DNA of 64,000 bases from Thioclava atlantica (GCF_000737065.1 NZ_AQRC01000004.1:248001-312000); one strand, 5' to 3'; shown: positions 37,949 to 48,520, counted from the first letter of the stretch. The notes: generated by a model from the sequence alone, not told the origin. Program-made: numbers and translations.

Positions 37949-40138
37949 TCACAGGAAGCTCTGCGGGTCGATATCGACCGCGAGCCGCGTGTTGGCCGGC
38001 AGTCTCAGCCCCTTGAGCCAACCCTGCAACGCTGCCTGCAACGGCGCCCCCTTCTCGGCCTTGACCAGCATGCGGACCCGGTGGCGCCCGCGCACCCGCG
38101 CGATCGGCGCCGGCGCCGGGCCGAAGACCTGCGCCCCGATCCGCCGCAGCGCCGCGTCATTGCGGGCAAGACCGTTGCCGATCTCGAAGAGCGGCTGCAG
38201 ATCCGGCCCCGACAGGATGATCCCGGCCATCCGGCCGTAAGGCGGGACGCCCTGTGCGGCCCGCGCCGCCGCTTCCTGCGCCCAGAACGCCTCTTCGTCG
38301 CCCCCGAGGATCGCGCGGATCACCGGGTGCTCGGGCTGGTAGGTCTGCAACAGCGCCACGCCCTTCTCCTCGGCCCGCCCCGCACGGCCCGCCACCTGCC
38401 GCATCAGCTGGAAGGTCTTCTCCGCGGCGCGCAGATCCGAGCCCTGCAGCCCCAGATCCGCGTCGATGACGCCGACCAGCGTAAGCCGGGGAAAGTTGTG
38501 CCCCTTCGCCACGATCTGGGTGCCGATGATGATATCGGCCTCGCCTTGCGCGATCTCGGCGATCTTCTCCTTGAGCGCCCGCGCCGAGCCGAAGAGATCG
38601 GAGGACAGCACCGCCACCCGCGCCTGCGGGAACCGTTCCGTCACCTCCTCGGCCAGCCGCTCCACCCCCGGGCCGACCGGCGCCAGCTTGCCCTCCACCT
38701 CGCAGCTCGGGCATTTCACCGGGATCGGCTTGGTCTCGCCGCATTGATGGCAGACGAGGCGCTTGAGAAACCGGTGCTCCACCATCCGCGCATCGCAGTG
38801 ATCGCAGCCGATCTGGTGCCCGCAGGCACGACAGATCGTGACCGGGGCATAGCCGCGCCGGTTGAGAAACAGCATCGCCTGCTGGCCTTCAGCGATCCGC
38901 CCCAGCACCTCCTTGACGAGGGTCGGCCCGATCCAGTGCGCGCTCTCGATCGCCTCGTCGCGCATGTCGATTGCCGCCATTTCCGGCAGCTCTGCCGTCC
39001 CATAGCGCGCGCCCAGATCGAGCCGCTTGTATTTCCCGGCCTCCGCATTGGCCCAGCTTTCCAGCGAGGGCGTGGCCGAAGCCAGAACCACCTGCGCCCC
39101 GGCGAGAGAGGCGCGCAGCACCGCCATGTCGCGGGCATTGTAGAGCACGCCCTCTTCCTGCTTGTAGGAACTGTCATGCTCCTCATCGACCACGATCAGC
39201 CCGAGATCGCGAAACGGCAGGAACAGCGCCGAGCGGGCGCCCACGACCAGCTGAACCTCACCCGACCCACAGGCCTTCCAGAGCCTGCGCCGCTCCGATT
39301 GCGTCACTCCCGAATGCCATTCGCCGGGCCGCGCGCCGAACCGCGCCTCGACCCGGGAGAGAAATTCCGAACTCAGCGCGATCTCCGGAAGCAGCACCAG
39401 CGCCTGCCGCCCCCCGCGCAGGCATTCCGCCACCGCCTCGAGATAGACCTCGGTCTTGCCCGACCCGGTCACACCTTTCAGCAGTGTCGTCGAATAGCCT
39501 CCGCTCCCTCCGCGCAACTGCGCCGCCGCTCCCGCCTGCGCCTCGGACAGCTGCTTGCCCGGGCGCGCCGGATCGAGCCGCGGAAACGGCAGATCGCGCG
39601 GCACCTCCGCCTCGACCAGCGCGCCGGTCTTCACCAGCCCCTTCACCACCTGCGTGGTGACGCCTGCCAGTTGCGCAAGTTCCGAGAGGTAGAACCCCGC
39701 CCCGCCATGATCGCGCAGCACCTCGAGCACGCGCGCCCGCGCATCGGTCATCCGCTCGGGCTCGTCTCCGCCCAACCGGTAGATCTTGCGCATCCCCGGC
39801 GGATCTCCGAGCCCCGGCGCGCGGGTCGCGAGCCGCAATACCTGCGGCAGCGGCGTCATCGTGTACTCCGCCATCCGCATCAGGAACTCGCGCAGCTCGT
39901 CACGCATCGGGGCGACATTGAAGACCCGGTTCACCTGCCGCAGCTTCGCCGCGTCGAACCCGCCCTCGCCCGGCCCCCAGACCACGCCGATCACCTTGCG
40001 CGGTCCCAGCGGCACCTCGACGAAGGCGCCCGCCCAGCACCCGCCCTCGGGCGCGCGGTAATCGAGCGGCTTGCCGATCGGCTCGGCCGTCAGCACCGCC
40101 ACGCGCGCGCCTTCCTCGAACCAGCCCGCCCCGCTCAC
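37949..40138 (-). CDS. priA: Primosomal replication restart helicase PriA
   Basis: 3'-5' helicase that restarts stalled forks. 729 aa. N-terminal DNA-binding domain, Walker [12 protein letters not shown] near 228, [13 protein letters not shown] near 320, and the zinc-binding cysteines in [13 protein letters not shown] and CHQCGE/CPSC near 440-485. The GTG at 40138 is chosen because AAGGAG lies six bases upstream; a TTG 27 bases earlier is possible but has no site. The long open frame on the opposite strand, which also reads into the next gene, is a shadow. Confidence 0.95.
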   Translation of the reverse strand: MSGAGWFEEGARVAVLTAEPIGKPLDYRAPEGGCWAGAFVEVPLGPRKVIGVVWGPGEGGFDAAKLRQVNRVFNVAPMRDELREFLMRMAEYTMTPLPQVLRLATRAPGLGDPPGMRKIYRLGGDEPERMTDARARVLEVLRDHGGAGFYLSELAQLAGVTTQVVKGLVKTGALVEAEVPRDLPFPRLDPARPGKQLSEAQAGAAAQLRGGSGGYSTTLLKGVTGSGKTEVYLEAVAECLRGGRQALVLLPEIALSSEFLSRVEARFGARPGEWHSGVTQSERRRLWKACGSGEVQLVVGARSALFLPFRDLGLIVVDEEHDSSYKQEEGVLYNARDMAVLRASLAGAQVVLASATPSLESWANAEAGKYKRLDLGARYGTAELPEMAAIDMRDEAIESAHWIGPTLVKEVLGRIAEGQQAMLFLNRRGYAPVTICRACGHQIGCDHCDARMVEHRFLKRLVCHQCGETKPIPVKCPSCEVEGKLAPVGPGVERLAEEVTERFPQARVAVLSSDLFGSARALKEKIAEIAQGEADIIIGTQIVAKGHNFPRLTLVGVIDADLGLQGSDLRAAEKTFQLMRQVAGRAGRAEEKGVALLQTYQPEHPVIRAILGGDEEAFWAQEAAARAAQGVPPYGRMAGIILSGPDLQPLFEIGNGLARNDAALRRIGAQVFGPAPAPIARVRGRHRVRMLVKAEKGAPLQAALQGWLKGLRLPANTRLAVDIDPQSFL

Positions 40139-40282
40139 GCTCCGCTCCTTTCGGCGCTCGTCCAAATGGGGCGCGGAGTGGCGAAGCCGGAGCGCAGAGC
40201 CCCCGAGAACCGCGCTTTCGACCCTTTCGCGCGGGCAGCATTTGCGCTAACAGGCTCGCGACCGCTGCCAAGGAGTGCTGCC

Positions 40283-40936
40283 ATGAAATTCTTCGTCGAT
40301 ACCGCCGACACCGCCGCGATCCGCGAGCTCAACGATCTGGGCATGGTCGATGGCGTGACCACCAACCCGTCGCTGATCCTCAAATCGGGCCGCGACATCC
40401 TCGAAGTGACCAAGGAGATCTGCGAGATGGTCTCGGGCCCGGTCTCGGCCGAAGTCGTGGCCACCGAGGCCAAGGACATGATCGAAGAAGGTCTCAAGCT
40501 CGCCAAGATCGCCCCCAATATCGCGATCAAGGTTCCGCTGACCTGGGATGGCCTGACCGCCTGCAAGGCTTTCGCATCCGAAGGCCACATGGTCAATGTC
40601 ACGCTGTGCTTCTCCGCTGCGCAGGCGATCCTCGCGGCGAAAGCCGGCGCGACCTTCATCTCGCCCTTCATCGGCCGCCTCGACGACATCAACCTCGACG
40701 GGATGCAGCTGATCGAGGACATCCGCACGATCTACGACAATTACGATTTCTCGACGCAGATCCTCGCCGCCTCGATCCGTTCGGTCAACCACATCACCGA
40801 CGCGGCCCGCATCGGCGCCGACGTGATCACCGCGCCGCCCGCGGTCATCAAGGCGATGGCGAACCACCCGCTCACCGACAAGGGGCTCGCGCAGTTCCTC
40901 AAGGACTGGGACGCGACCGGCCAGAAGATCATCTGA
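40283..40936 (+). CDS. Transaldolase / fructose-6-phosphate aldolase type
   Basis: Small transaldolase-family enzyme, 217 aa. Schiff-base Lys83 in IAIKVPLT, the N-terminal [14 protein letters not shown] and TTNPSLI motifs, and the SPFIGRLDD block near 127. The short form includes both bacterial TalC transaldolases and FSA aldolases; sequence by eye does not decide, although a Phe in the SPFIGR context is usual for TalC. Preceded by AAGGAG, ended by a strong terminator. Confidence 0.9.
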   Translation: MKFFVDTADTAAIRELNDLGMVDGVTTNPSLILKSGRDILEVTKEICEMVSGPVSAEVVATEAKDMIEEGLKLAKIAPNIAIKVPLTWDGLTACKAFASEGHMVNVTLCFSAAQAILAAKAGATFISPFIGRLDDINLDGMQLIEDIRTIYDNYDFSTQILAASIRSVNHITDAARIGADVITAPPAVIKAMANHPLTDKGLAQFLKDWDATGQKII

Positions 40937-40959
40937 ACCACTTGCGTCCGAAACGTCAC

Positions 40960-40984
40960 AGGCCCGCCACCGGCGGGCCTTTTT
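40960..40984 (+). terminator. Intrinsic terminator after the transaldolase gene
   Basis: Nine-bp perfect stem AGGCCCGCC / GGCGGGCCT with an ACC loop and TTTTT tail, 23 bases past the stop. Confidence 0.88.
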
Positions 40985-41073
40985 CGTGCCCGCGGGTGAT
41001 TTTACGACTGCATCGGCGTGGCCATCGTGTATGCTGATCGAAAATGGAACAGAGTTCGAGCGACGAGACAGGC

Positions 41074-41778
41074 ATGACCGAGACGGCCCTCGCGGACCAG
41101 CTCCGCGACAAGATCATTTCCGATCCCGACGTGATCCTCGAAGACCACGATCTGATGCGGACGCTGATCGCCGCGAACGAAGCCGCGATGGGCGGCAATA
41201 TCGTCGATCTGCGCGGGGTCGCGATGGCGCGGCTCGAAGCCCGTCTCGATCGCCTCGAGGACACCCACCGTTCGGTGATCGCCGCCGCCTACGAGAACCT
41301 CGCGGGCACGAACCAGATCCACCGCGCGATCCTGCGCCTGCTCGACCCGCATGATTTCCCCTCCTTCCTGAACAATCTCGCGACAGACGTCGCCGAGATC
41401 CTGCGTGTCGATGCGATGCGCCTCGTGCTCGAAAGCCAGAGCAGCGAGGACGACCCCACGCTGCAGCCGCTGGGCGAAGTGCTCTGCGTGGGCGAGCCGG
41501 GCTTCGTCACCGAATACATGCGCGGCGGCCGGGGCGGCCAGCCGCGTGGCGTGGTGCTGCGCCAGACCGTGCCGGGCTCCGAGGCGATCTATGGCGAGGC
41601 GACGGACTGGATTCGCTCCGAGGCGCTGATGCGGCTCGATCTGGGCGAGGGCCGGATGCCGGGAATGCTGGTGATGGGCGCGGAAGATCCGCATCATTTC
41701 AAACCCTCGCAGGGCACCGACCTCCTGGCCTTCTTCGCGGGCGTGTTCGAACGGACGATGCGCCGCTGGCTCGACTGA
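41074..41778 (+). CDS. DUF484 family protein
   Basis: Cytoplasmic protein of DUF484, 234 aa, with a GAF-like fold predicted for the family. Conserved stretches are DPDVILEDHDLMR near 14, ERLEDTHRSVI-type helix near 55-68 and NLAGTNQIHRAILRLL near 74. The start at 41074 begins the family pattern (MTETALADQLRDKI); an in-frame ATG at 41044 would add ten residues. It overlaps xerC by one base. DUF484 next to xerC is a widespread pairing; the functional reason is not known. Confidence 0.8.
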   Translation: MTETALADQLRDKIISDPDVILEDHDLMRTLIAANEAAMGGNIVDLRGVAMARLEARLDRLEDTHRSVIAAAYENLAGTNQIHRAILRLLDPHDFPSFLNNLATDVAEILRVDAMRLVLESQSSEDDPTLQPLGEVLCVGEPGFVTEYMRGGRGGQPRGVVLRQTVPGSEAIYGEATDWIRSEALMRLDLGEGRMPGMLVMGAEDPHHFKPSQGTDLLAFFAGVFERTMRRWLD

Positions 41779-42698
41779 TGGCCGAGCCGTCCGAAGGTCT
41801 GCATGCGGCCTTGGCCGAGTGGCTCAGCCACCTGCGCGGCCTGAGCGACGTCTCCGATCACACTCTGGCCGCCTATCGCCGGGACGTGGCGGGTTTCCTG
41901 GGCTTTCTCCAGAGCCATCACGGCGAGAGCCTCGGGACCGCGCGGATCGCAACGCTCGGCCCCTCGGACATGCGCGCCTGGATGGCGCATGAACGCAATC
42001 GGGGCCTCTCGGCGCGCTCGCTCGCCCGGGCGCTCTCCTCGGTCAAGTCCTTCATTCGCTGGCTCGCCGATCGCGATGGGTTCGATGCGAGCCACATCCT
42101 CTCGGCGCGCAGCCCCAAATACCAGCGCAAGCTGCCCCGGCCGCTGAGCGAGGAGGCCGCGGTCGAGATGATCTCGCAGGTCGACACCCAGGCGATGGAG
42201 CCCTGGATCGCGGCGCGCGACGCGGCCGTGCTGACGCTGCTCTACGGTTGCGGGCTGCGGATCTCCGAGGCGCTCGGCCTGACCGGCGACGCCCATCCCC
42301 TGCCCGAGGTGCTGCGCATCCGGGGCAAGGGCGACAAGGAACGCCTCGTACCGGTCATCCCCGCCGCGCGGGCGGCCGTCTCGGACTATGTCCGGCTTTG
42401 CCCCTACCCGGTCGAAACGGGCGGCGCGCTCTTTCGCGGGGCGCGCGGCGGGGCGCTCAATCCGCGCATGATCTCGAAGGCGATGGAACGGGCCCGCATG
42501 GCGCTCGGCCTGCCCTCGACCGCCACGCCGCACGCGATGCGGCACAGTTTCGCCACCCACCTGCTCGCCGCGGGCGGAGACCTGCGCGCGATCCAGGAAT
42601 TGCTCGGCCATGCGAGCCTCGCCACGACCCAGATCTACACCGCCGTCGACGCCGCGCGGCTGATGGAGATCTACGACAAGGCCCATCCCCGCGCCTGA
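41778..42698 (+). CDS. xerC: Tyrosine recombinase XerC
   Basis: Site-specific recombinase that resolves chromosome dimers at dif with XerD. 306 aa. N-terminal SAM-like DNA-binding domain, then the catalytic set: Arg161 in GCGLRISEAL, Lys184 in RGKGDKER, His252-x-x-Arg255 in PHAMRHSFATHLL, His278 in LGHASLATTQ and the nucleophile Tyr287. Coupled to DUF484 by a one-base overlap. No integron or phage context, so it is the housekeeping enzyme. Confidence 0.93.
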   Translation: MAEPSEGLHAALAEWLSHLRGLSDVSDHTLAAYRRDVAGFLGFLQSHHGESLGTARIATLGPSDMRAWMAHERNRGLSARSLARALSSVKSFIRWLADRDGFDASHILSARSPKYQRKLPRPLSEEAAVEMISQVDTQAMEPWIAARDAAVLTLLYGCGLRISEALGLTGDAHPLPEVLRIRGKGDKERLVPVIPAARAAVSDYVRLCPYPVETGGALFRGARGGALNPRMISKAMERARMALGLPSTATPHAMRHSFATHLLAAGGDLRAIQELLGHASLATTQIYTAVDAARLMEIYDKAHPRA

Positions 42699-42741
42699 AG
42701 CGGCGCTTGCCCCGACGTCGCAAATCCGGCATCAGGGAGGC

Positions 42742-43434
42742 ATGGATATCCGCGTCAAAGCCCTCTTCGTCCACCTTCTCACCGCCACCGGCGCGGTGCT
42801 TTCGATGCTGGCCCTGCTCGCGGCGGCCGAGGGCAAATGGGGCATGATGTTCCTGTGGCTCGTCGTCGCCTTCTTCGTCGACGGAATCGACGGCCCGCTC
42901 GCGCGCCGCTACGACGTGAAGAAGAATTTCCCGGTCTATGACGGGGTGCTGATGGACCTGATCGTGGACTATCTCACCTATGTCTTCATCCCGGCCTTCG
43001 CGCTGTTCAAATCCGGCCTCTTGCCCGGCTGGACGGGATGGCTGGCGATCATCGCGATCACCTATGCGAGCGTCGTCTATTTCTCCGACACCCGGATGAA
43101 GATGACGGACAATTCCTTCCAGGGGTTTCCGGGCGCGTGGAACATGCTGGTTCTGGTGCTCTTCGCGCTCAAGCCCCATCCGACCACCATCCTCGTGATC
43201 GTGGTCGCGCTCGCCATCGCGATGTTCCTGCCGCTCAAGTTCATCCATCCCGTGCGCACGCAGCGCTGGCGGGCCATTTCGCTGCCGATGGCGCTGGCCT
43301 GGACCTTCTTCGCCGGCTGGGCGGCCTGGGTCGATTTCGATCCGGCGAGCTGGGCGCATTGGGGCCTCGTGGTGACCTCGGTCTACCTTCTCCTCGTGGG
43401 GATCACGCAGCAGTTCATCCCGGAACGGCGCTGA
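42742..43434 (+). CDS. pcs: Phosphatidylcholine synthase
   Basis: Condenses CDP-diacylglycerol with choline, giving phosphatidylcholine in one step in the inner membrane. 230 aa, about eight transmembrane helices. The CDP-alcohol phosphotransferase signature is present as Asp50, Gly51, Ala54, Arg55, then Gly68, Asp72 and Asp76; the 12-residue gap between Arg and Gly is the Pcs variant, different from the 8 residues of most relatives. Stand-alone gene 43 bases after xerC. Confidence 0.9.
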   Translation: MDIRVKALFVHLLTATGAVLSMLALLAAAEGKWGMMFLWLVVAFFVDGIDGPLARRYDVKKNFPVYDGVLMDLIVDYLTYVFIPAFALFKSGLLPGWTGWLAIIAITYASVVYFSDTRMKMTDNSFQGFPGAWNMLVLVLFALKPHPTTILVIVVALAIAMFLPLKFIHPVRTQRWRAISLPMALAWTFFAGWAAWVDFDPASWAHWGLVVTSVYLLLVGITQQFIPERR

Positions 43435-43501
43435 CGCCGCGCCCGCGCCGGCCGCGCGGAAGGGATTGCGCAATCGGCCGGGCTCGGGCTATGGCGCGAG
43501 C

Positions 43502-44269
43502 ATGCCCAGATACGCGCTCAAGATCGAATATGACGGAGCCCCCTTTGCCGGCTGGCAGAGGCAGGCGGACCAGCCTTCGGCGCAGGAGGCGATCGAGACC
43601 GCGCTCGAGCGGCTCGAGCCCGGGCCGCACCGGATCGCGGCCGCGGGGCGCACAGATGCGGGCGTGCACGCGACCGGTCAGGTCGCCCATGCGGATCTGG
43701 CGAAGGACTGGGATCCGTTCCGTCTGGCCGAGGCGCTCAACTATCACCTCCGACCCGCCCCGGTCGCGATCCTCGCCTGTGCGCAGGTCCCGGAGGAGTT
43801 TCATGCCCGGTTCTCGGCGCGCGAACGGCGCTACCTGTTCCGGCTCGTGCAGCGCCGGGCGCCGATGACGCATGAGCGCGGGCTGGTCTGGCATGTGCGC
43901 AACGAGCTTGATCTCGAAGCGATGCGCGCCGGCGCGGCCCACCTGGTCGGGCACCACGATTTCACCACCTTCCGCTCGACGCTCTGCCAGTCGAACTCGC
44001 CGGTGAAGACGCTCGACGAGATCCGGATCGAAGGCCTCGAGATCCCGCATGGGCGCGAATTCCGCTTTCACCTGCGCGCGCGCAGCTTCCTTCACAACCA
44101 GGTGCGCTCGATCGTCGGAACGCTCGAACGGGTCGGCGCCGGGTCATGGGCGCCGGATCGGGTGGCAAGCGCGCTCGCTGCGCGCGACCGCGCCGCCTGC
44201 GGCCCGGTGAGCCCGCCGCAAGGGCTTTATCTGTGCGGCGTGGACTACCCGACCGATCCCTTCGCCTGA
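43502..44269 (+). CDS. truA: tRNA pseudouridine(38-40) synthase TruA
   Basis: Isomerises uridines 38-40 in the tRNA anticodon stem. 255 aa. Catalytic Asp52 in [14 protein letters not shown], with [13 protein letters not shown] at the N-terminus and [15 protein letters not shown] near 200. Start at the ATG at 43502, which begins the family sequence [10 protein letters not shown]; an upstream in-frame start adds a non-conserved stretch. Convergent with the epimerase/dehydratase gene. Confidence 0.95.
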   Translation: MPRYALKIEYDGAPFAGWQRQADQPSAQEAIETALERLEPGPHRIAAAGRTDAGVHATGQVAHADLAKDWDPFRLAEALNYHLRPAPVAILACAQVPEEFHARFSARERRYLFRLVQRRAPMTHERGLVWHVRNELDLEAMRAGAAHLVGHHDFTTFRSTLCQSNSPVKTLDEIRIEGLEIPHGREFRFHLRARSFLHNQVRSIVGTLERVGAGSWAPDRVASALAARDRAACGPVSPPQGLYLCGVDYPTDPFA

Positions 44270-44337
44270 TCGCGCGCCGCGACCCGCGCGGTCGGCCCCT
44301 CATCGACACGCCGCCGGACACCTTGCCCCGTTCCCGA

Positions 44338-46275
44338 TCAGGAGGCAGGGTGGGTGATCTTTTCCGGCTCCACGCCCCCGGCCACCACCGCCTGCGATTG
44401 CGAGCCCGGCGCCGCCTCGGCCGCGCCCATGACCCGGGCCAGGACCGAATGGAGCGCCGCGTCCTCCTCGGCCTCGAGCGCGGCGCGCAGATCGCGCAGC
44501 AGCGCGGCGGTCCCCAATTCGCAAGGATGAGGCGGGTCGACCTGCACGATCTTGGGATGCGCGGTCGGACGCGCGCCGACACCGGTCATCCGCGCCTCAT
44601 GAAGCTTTTCCCCCGGACGCAGCCCGATCTCGATTATCTCGACATCTCCCTCCGGGGTCGCTGCGTCGCGCAGCCGGTAGCCGCGCGCCTCGATCATTTG
44701 CCGCGCAAGATCCTCGATCCGGACCGGGTGCCCCATGTCGAGCGCATAGACGCCGCCGGATCCGCGCCATGCGCCGGCCAGAAGGACGAGCCGCGCCGCC
44801 TCTGTCACGCTCATGAAATAGCGGGTGGCGCGGCGATCCGTCACCGTGACCGGGCCGCCATTGCGGATCTGTTCTTCGAAAAGAGGAACGACCGAGCCCG
44901 ATGAGCCCAGCACATTGCCGAAGCGCACGATCGAGAAGACCGTCTCGCTCGGGCGGCTCGCGAGATCCTGAACGATCAGCTCGGCAATCCGTTTCGAAGC
45001 CCCCATCACCGAGCAAGGCGCCACCGCCTTGTCCGAGGAAACCAGGACGAACCGCTCCGCCCCGGCTTCGCGCGCCGCCCGGGCGAGACGGAGCGTGGCG
45101 AACACATTGTTCGCAATGCCCGCGCGGGGATTGGCCTCCACGATCGGGACATGTTTGTAGGCCGCGGCATGGACCACCACCTCGACCTGCTCGCGCCGGA
45201 ACAGTCCGCGCAAGAGGCGTGCATCCGCGGCCGAGCCGAGCACCGGCACCAGGTGGTCCGCGCCCGACCCGGCGGCCAGCGCCCGCAGCTCCGCCTCGGC
45301 CCGGTAGAGCGCGGGCTCGGAAAATTCGAGCAGGATCAGACGCCGCGGAGCAGTCTGAAGAATCTCCCGGCAGAGCTGCAGGCCGATCGAGCCCCCGGCG
45401 CCCGAAACCAGCACGGTCTTGCCGTGATAGAAGGCGCGCACCGGAAGGAGCGCGTCGTCGAGTTCCTCGCGCCGCGACAGGCTGGCCCCCGAGACCGGCG
45501 CGAGCTGCGCCGCCAGATCGCCCTGCGCGCAGATCTCGGCGAAGGCCGGAAGGCTTTCGACGCGCAGGCCAAGCCCTTCGAGCCGGCGCGTCAGCGCGTG
45601 AAGGCGGGCCGGCGCGAACGCGGGATCGGCAAGTATGACCCGGTCGATATTGAAATCGCGCGGCAGCTTGTGCGCGGCGGCGGGGGGAAGGACCGGCAGT
45701 CCGTTGAGTTGCGCCCCTCTCAGCGCCGGGTTTTCGTCAAGAAAGGCGCAGGTCACGATCCCGGCCCGGTCCATGAGGGCGCGCGACAGGGCGATGCCGG
45801 ATGGCGACGCCCCGTAGATCGCAACCCGCGAGACGATCCGCGAGCGGCGGTAAAGCGCGGCCATTACCCTGGCCAAGGCCTGTCGCGCCCCGCCCTGCAG
45901 GAGGCTGTAGAGCAGCGCGAGCAATAGCGGCTCGGAGAGCGGAGCGCTGCCGGTCGAGGCTCCGGCAACAGCCCCGAGCGTCGCGGCGATCACGAGACTT
46001 CGGAGCGGTCCGGTCAGTGGATATTCCTTCAGGCGCAGGCGCCAGAGGCCCGTCGCGATGCTTCCCACCCCGGCGAGCGCCATCATGCCGAGCAGCAAAG
46101 GCCAGCCCCCGATCACGCCCGTCCCGCGCCCGAAAACCAGCGCGACGAGCATCATCGCCAGAGGCACCAGCGCGATATCGAGGCAGAGCATGAGCACCGC
46201 CTTGCGCGAGCGCGGCAAGGCAATCAGCCAGCGCGCCAAGGCGCTTTCGGACCAGCCGAACCCGCGCCCGTTCAT
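44338..46275 (-). CDS. Membrane-bound nucleotide-sugar 4,6-dehydratase (WbpM/CapD type)
   Basis: 645 aa. N-terminal four-helix membrane anchor (about 25-140), a CoA-binding-like domain (150-260), then an extended SDR domain with GAGGSIG at 292-298, the SSDK block at 413-416 and Met424-x3-Lys428, where the usual catalytic tyrosine is methionine as in WbpM-type UDP-GlcNAc 4,6-dehydratases. Expected product: UDP-4-keto-6-deoxy sugar for O-antigen, capsule or exopolysaccharide. Overlaps the sugar transferase gene upstream by 4 bases. Confidence 0.88.
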   Translation of the reverse strand: MNGRGFGWSESALARWLIALPRSRKAVLMLCLDIALVPLAMMLVALVFGRGTGVIGGWPLLLGMMALAGVGSIATGLWRLRLKEYPLTGPLRSLVIAATLGAVAGASTGSAPLSEPLLLALLYSLLQGGARQALARVMAALYRRSRIVSRVAIYGASPSGIALSRALMDRAGIVTCAFLDENPALRGAQLNGLPVLPPAAAHKLPRDFNIDRVILADPAFAPARLHALTRRLEGLGLRVESLPAFAEICAQGDLAAQLAPVSGASLSRREELDDALLPVRAFYHGKTVLVSGAGGSIGLQLCREILQTAPRRLILLEFSEPALYRAEAELRALAAGSGADHLVPVLGSAADARLLRGLFRREQVEVVVHAAAYKHVPIVEANPRAGIANNVFATLRLARAAREAGAERFVLVSSDKAVAPCSVMGASKRIAELIVQDLASRPSETVFSIVRFGNVLGSSGSVVPLFEEQIRNGGPVTVTDRRATRYFMSVTEAARLVLLAGAWRGSGGVYALDMGHPVRIEDLARQMIEARGYRLRDAATPEGDVEIIEIGLRPGEKLHEARMTGVGARPTAHPKIVQVDPPHPCELGTAALLRDLRAALEAEEDAALHSVLARVMGAAEAAPGSQSQAVVAGGVEPEKITHPAS

Positions 46276-46895
46276 CCGAAGACCTCCCGCATCGTGCGCC
46301 AGATCAAGACGAGGTCGAGGCGCAACGAGAGATGGCGCTGATAGATCAGGTCGAGCCGCGCCTTGATCGGCACGCAGCGCCGGTCATAGGTCATCCGCGC
46401 CTGCGCAGGATCGTGGCACAGCGCCATGATGCGCGCTTCGCGGGCGTGGAAATGCACGGTCGCGAGGCCCGTGAGCCCCGGCGGCACCCTCAGCACCCGC
46501 GCATAGAGGTCGGGGAAACGGGCGACGACTTCGGGCAGCGGCGGACGCGGGCCGACGAAGCTCATGTCGCCGCGCAGGATATTCCAGATCTGGGGCAGTT
46601 CATCCGCCCGGCAGCGTCGCAGGATGCGCCCGAGCGGCGTGATCCGGCACGCCTTGTGCCCGCCCGAGACACCGTGATCGGCGGGATCGGGGCGCATGGT
46701 GCGAAACTTCCAGATGCAGAAAGATTCGGTGGGGGATTTCATCCGCTCCCCCCTGTAGAACCACGGCCGCCCGTCGAGCAGCATCACCGCCGCAAGCGTC
46801 ACCAGAAAAGCCGGGGCGATCAGCGGCAGCAGCAGGACCGCAAGAGCAAGATCGAAGAGCCGTTTTCTCAGACGCTGCGCCCGTGTCATCCGCAA
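46272..46895 (-). CDS. Undecaprenyl-phosphate sugar phosphotransferase
   Basis: Initiating sugar transferase of the bacterial sugar transferase family, 207 aa, the short form with only the membrane-associated catalytic domain. KRLFDLALAVLLLPLIAP re-entrant helix near 12-30, KFRTMRPD near 63, DELPQIWNILRGDMSFVGPRP near 98-118. It would load the first sugar phosphate onto undecaprenyl phosphate, with the coupled dehydratase making the sugar. No polymerase or flippase genes are nearby, so the rest of the pathway must be elsewhere. Confidence 0.9.
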   Translation of the reverse strand: MRMTRAQRLRKRLFDLALAVLLLPLIAPAFLVTLAAVMLLDGRPWFYRGERMKSPTESFCIWKFRTMRPDPADHGVSGGHKACRITPLGRILRRCRADELPQIWNILRGDMSFVGPRPPLPEVVARFPDLYARVLRVPPGLTGLATVHFHAREARIMALCHDPAQARMTYDRRCVPIKARLDLIYQRHLSLRLDLVLIWRTMREVFG

Positions 46896-47084
46896 TCCTC
46901 TCGCTATGCCCGCGCGGACGCCCGCAGGGGCCGCGCTCGGGCTCAGCCTAGGCCCGGCCCGGTTGCGATTGCGTTAAGCCTGTCCTTCGCCTGAGCGGCC
47001 CCGCGCAGGGGCTGTGCGCGCGCTCGCCTGCCCGGGCAAGGCCGGCGGCGCTATCTTGGACCTAGAATGAACGGAGATTTCATC

Positions 47085-47579
47085 ATGTCTCGACCGGTCC
47101 ATCCCGACACCCGCATCGGCCATGTCCATCTCAAGGTGGCCGATCTCGAGCGGGCTATCGGGTTCTATTCAGGCGTGCTCGGCTTCGAGCTGCAGCAGCG
47201 CTTCGGGAGCCAGGCGGCTTTTCTCGGGGCGGGCGGCTATCACCATCATATCGGGCTGAACACCTGGGAGAGCCTCGGCGGCGATCCCCCGCCGCCCGGC
47301 ACGACCGGGCTCTATCACACCGCGTTTCTCTATCCCGACCGCGCAAGCCTCGGGGATGCGTTGCGCCGGGTGCTCAAGGCGGGGATCGCGCTCGAGGGCG
47401 CGGCCGATCACGGCGTCTCGGAGGCGGTCTATCTGCGCGACCCGGACGGCAACGGGGTCGAACTCTACCGCGACCGCGCGCCCGAAGACTGGCCCCGGGA
47501 TGCCGAGGGCAATCTGATGATGGGCAATCGACCGCTCGATCTGCAAGCGCTTCTGGCCGAAGCGGCGCCCGCCGCCTGA
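47085..47579 (+). CDS. VOC/glyoxalase superfamily protein
   Basis: Metal-dependent vicinal-oxygen-chelate protein, 164 aa, of the CatE/ring-cleavage-dioxygenase-like type. Two beta-alpha-beta-beta-beta modules: HVHLKVADLERAIGFYSGVLGF near 13-34 and HTAFLYPDRASL near 80. Metal ligands are probably His13, His80 and the Glu in GNGVELYRD near 130. The reaction is unknown. The ATG at 47085 has GGAG at the correct distance, so an upstream ATG at 47067 is not used. Confidence 0.8.
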   Translation: MSRPVHPDTRIGHVHLKVADLERAIGFYSGVLGFELQQRFGSQAAFLGAGGYHHHIGLNTWESLGGDPPPPGTTGLYHTAFLYPDRASLGDALRRVLKAGIALEGAADHGVSEAVYLRDPDGNGVELYRDRAPEDWPRDAEGNLMMGNRPLDLQALLAEAAPAA

Positions 47580-47653
47580 CACCGATACAATCGCGGTTCT
47601 GGACTTCCCCCGCGCGCGGTGGTTGGATCCGCGCGAATACGAAGGAGACTGGC

Positions 47654-48520
47654 ATGGCATTCGGGAAGAACATCCGCACCTGGTTCGACGGCGCGTGGCA
47701 CGAGGGCGATATTCCCGTCATGCGCGCGGCCGATCACGGGCTCTGGCAGGGCAGCTCGGTCTTCGACGGGGCGCGGCTGTTCGACGGGCTCGTGCCGGAT
47801 CTCGACCGGCATTGCGCGCGGGTGAACGCCTCGGCCGAGGCGCTGATGATTGAGCCGACGATCGAGCCTGCCGAGATGGTCGAGATCGCCCGCGAGGGGC
47901 TGCGGAAATATTCCCGCGACGCCGCGGTCTATGTCCGCCCGATGTACTGGGCGATCCACGGCTCGGATCTGGGCGTGGCTCCGGCCAAGGGGGCGACGGG
48001 GTTCGCGCTCTGCCTGGAAGAGGTGCCGATGCCCGCGCCCGACAAGGCGACGACGCTGACCACGACCCAGTTCCGCCGTCCCGTGCTTGCCGACAATGTC
48101 TGCAACGCGAAGGCGGGCTGCCTCTATCCGAACAACGCGCGGATGCTGGTCGAGGCGCAGTCGAAAGGGTTCGGCAACGCCCTCGTGCAGGACGCGATGG
48201 GCAATGTCGCCGAAAGCGCCACCGCCAACATCTTCATGGCCTGCGATGGCGAGATCTTCACGCCGATCGCGAACGGCACCTTCCTTGCCGGGATCACGCG
48301 GGCACGTCACATCGAGAACCTGCGCGCCGCGGGCTTCTCCGTGCATGAAACGGTGCTCACGCTCGACGATTTCCGCAACGCCGACGAGGTCTTCCTGTCG
48401 GGCAACTTCGCCAAGGTCACCCCGGTCGCCGCCTTCGATGACATCCGTTACGAGATCGGTCCCGTGGTCCGCGCCGCGCGCGAAACCTATTGGGACTGGG
48501 CCCTCGGCGCGCCGCTCTGA
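47654..48520 (+). CDS. Branched-chain amino acid aminotransferase (class IV)
   Basis: PLP fold-type IV aminotransferase, 288 aa, the short branched-chain type. PLP Lys153 in CNAKAGCLYPNN; phosphate-binding SATANIFMA near 192 and GTFLAGITR near 212; DHGLWQGSSVFDG at the N-terminus. IlvE activity is most likely; D-amino acid transaminase and aminodeoxychorismate lyase share the fold. AAGGAG precedes the start. No ilv genes adjacent. Confidence 0.82.
   Translation: MAFGKNIRTWFDGAWHEGDIPVMRAADHGLWQGSSVFDGARLFDGLVPDLDRHCARVNASAEALMIEPTIEPAEMVEIAREGLRKYSRDAAVYVRPMYWAIHGSDLGVAPAKGATGFALCLEEVPMPAPDKATTLTTTQFRRPVLADNVCNAKAGCLYPNNARMLVEAQSKGFGNALVQDAMGNVAESATANIFMACDGEIFTPIANGTFLAGITRARHIENLRAAGFSVHETVLTLDDFRNADEVFLSGNFAKVTPVAAFDDIRYEIGPVVRAARETYWDWALGAPL

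Noticed and set aside
38081-40936. A 951-codon open frame on plus spanning priA antisense and the transaldolase gene
   Set aside because: The first 730 residues are antisense to priA; only the last 217 after the ATG at 40283 are real.
41778-42698. Phage or integron integrase
   Set aside because: The tyrosine recombinase is flanked by DUF484 and core genes with no att sites or mobile genes, so it is chromosomal XerC.
44270-44337. A terminator between truA and the dehydratase gene
   Set aside because: The GCGC-rich stretch can fold but has mismatches and no T run in either direction.
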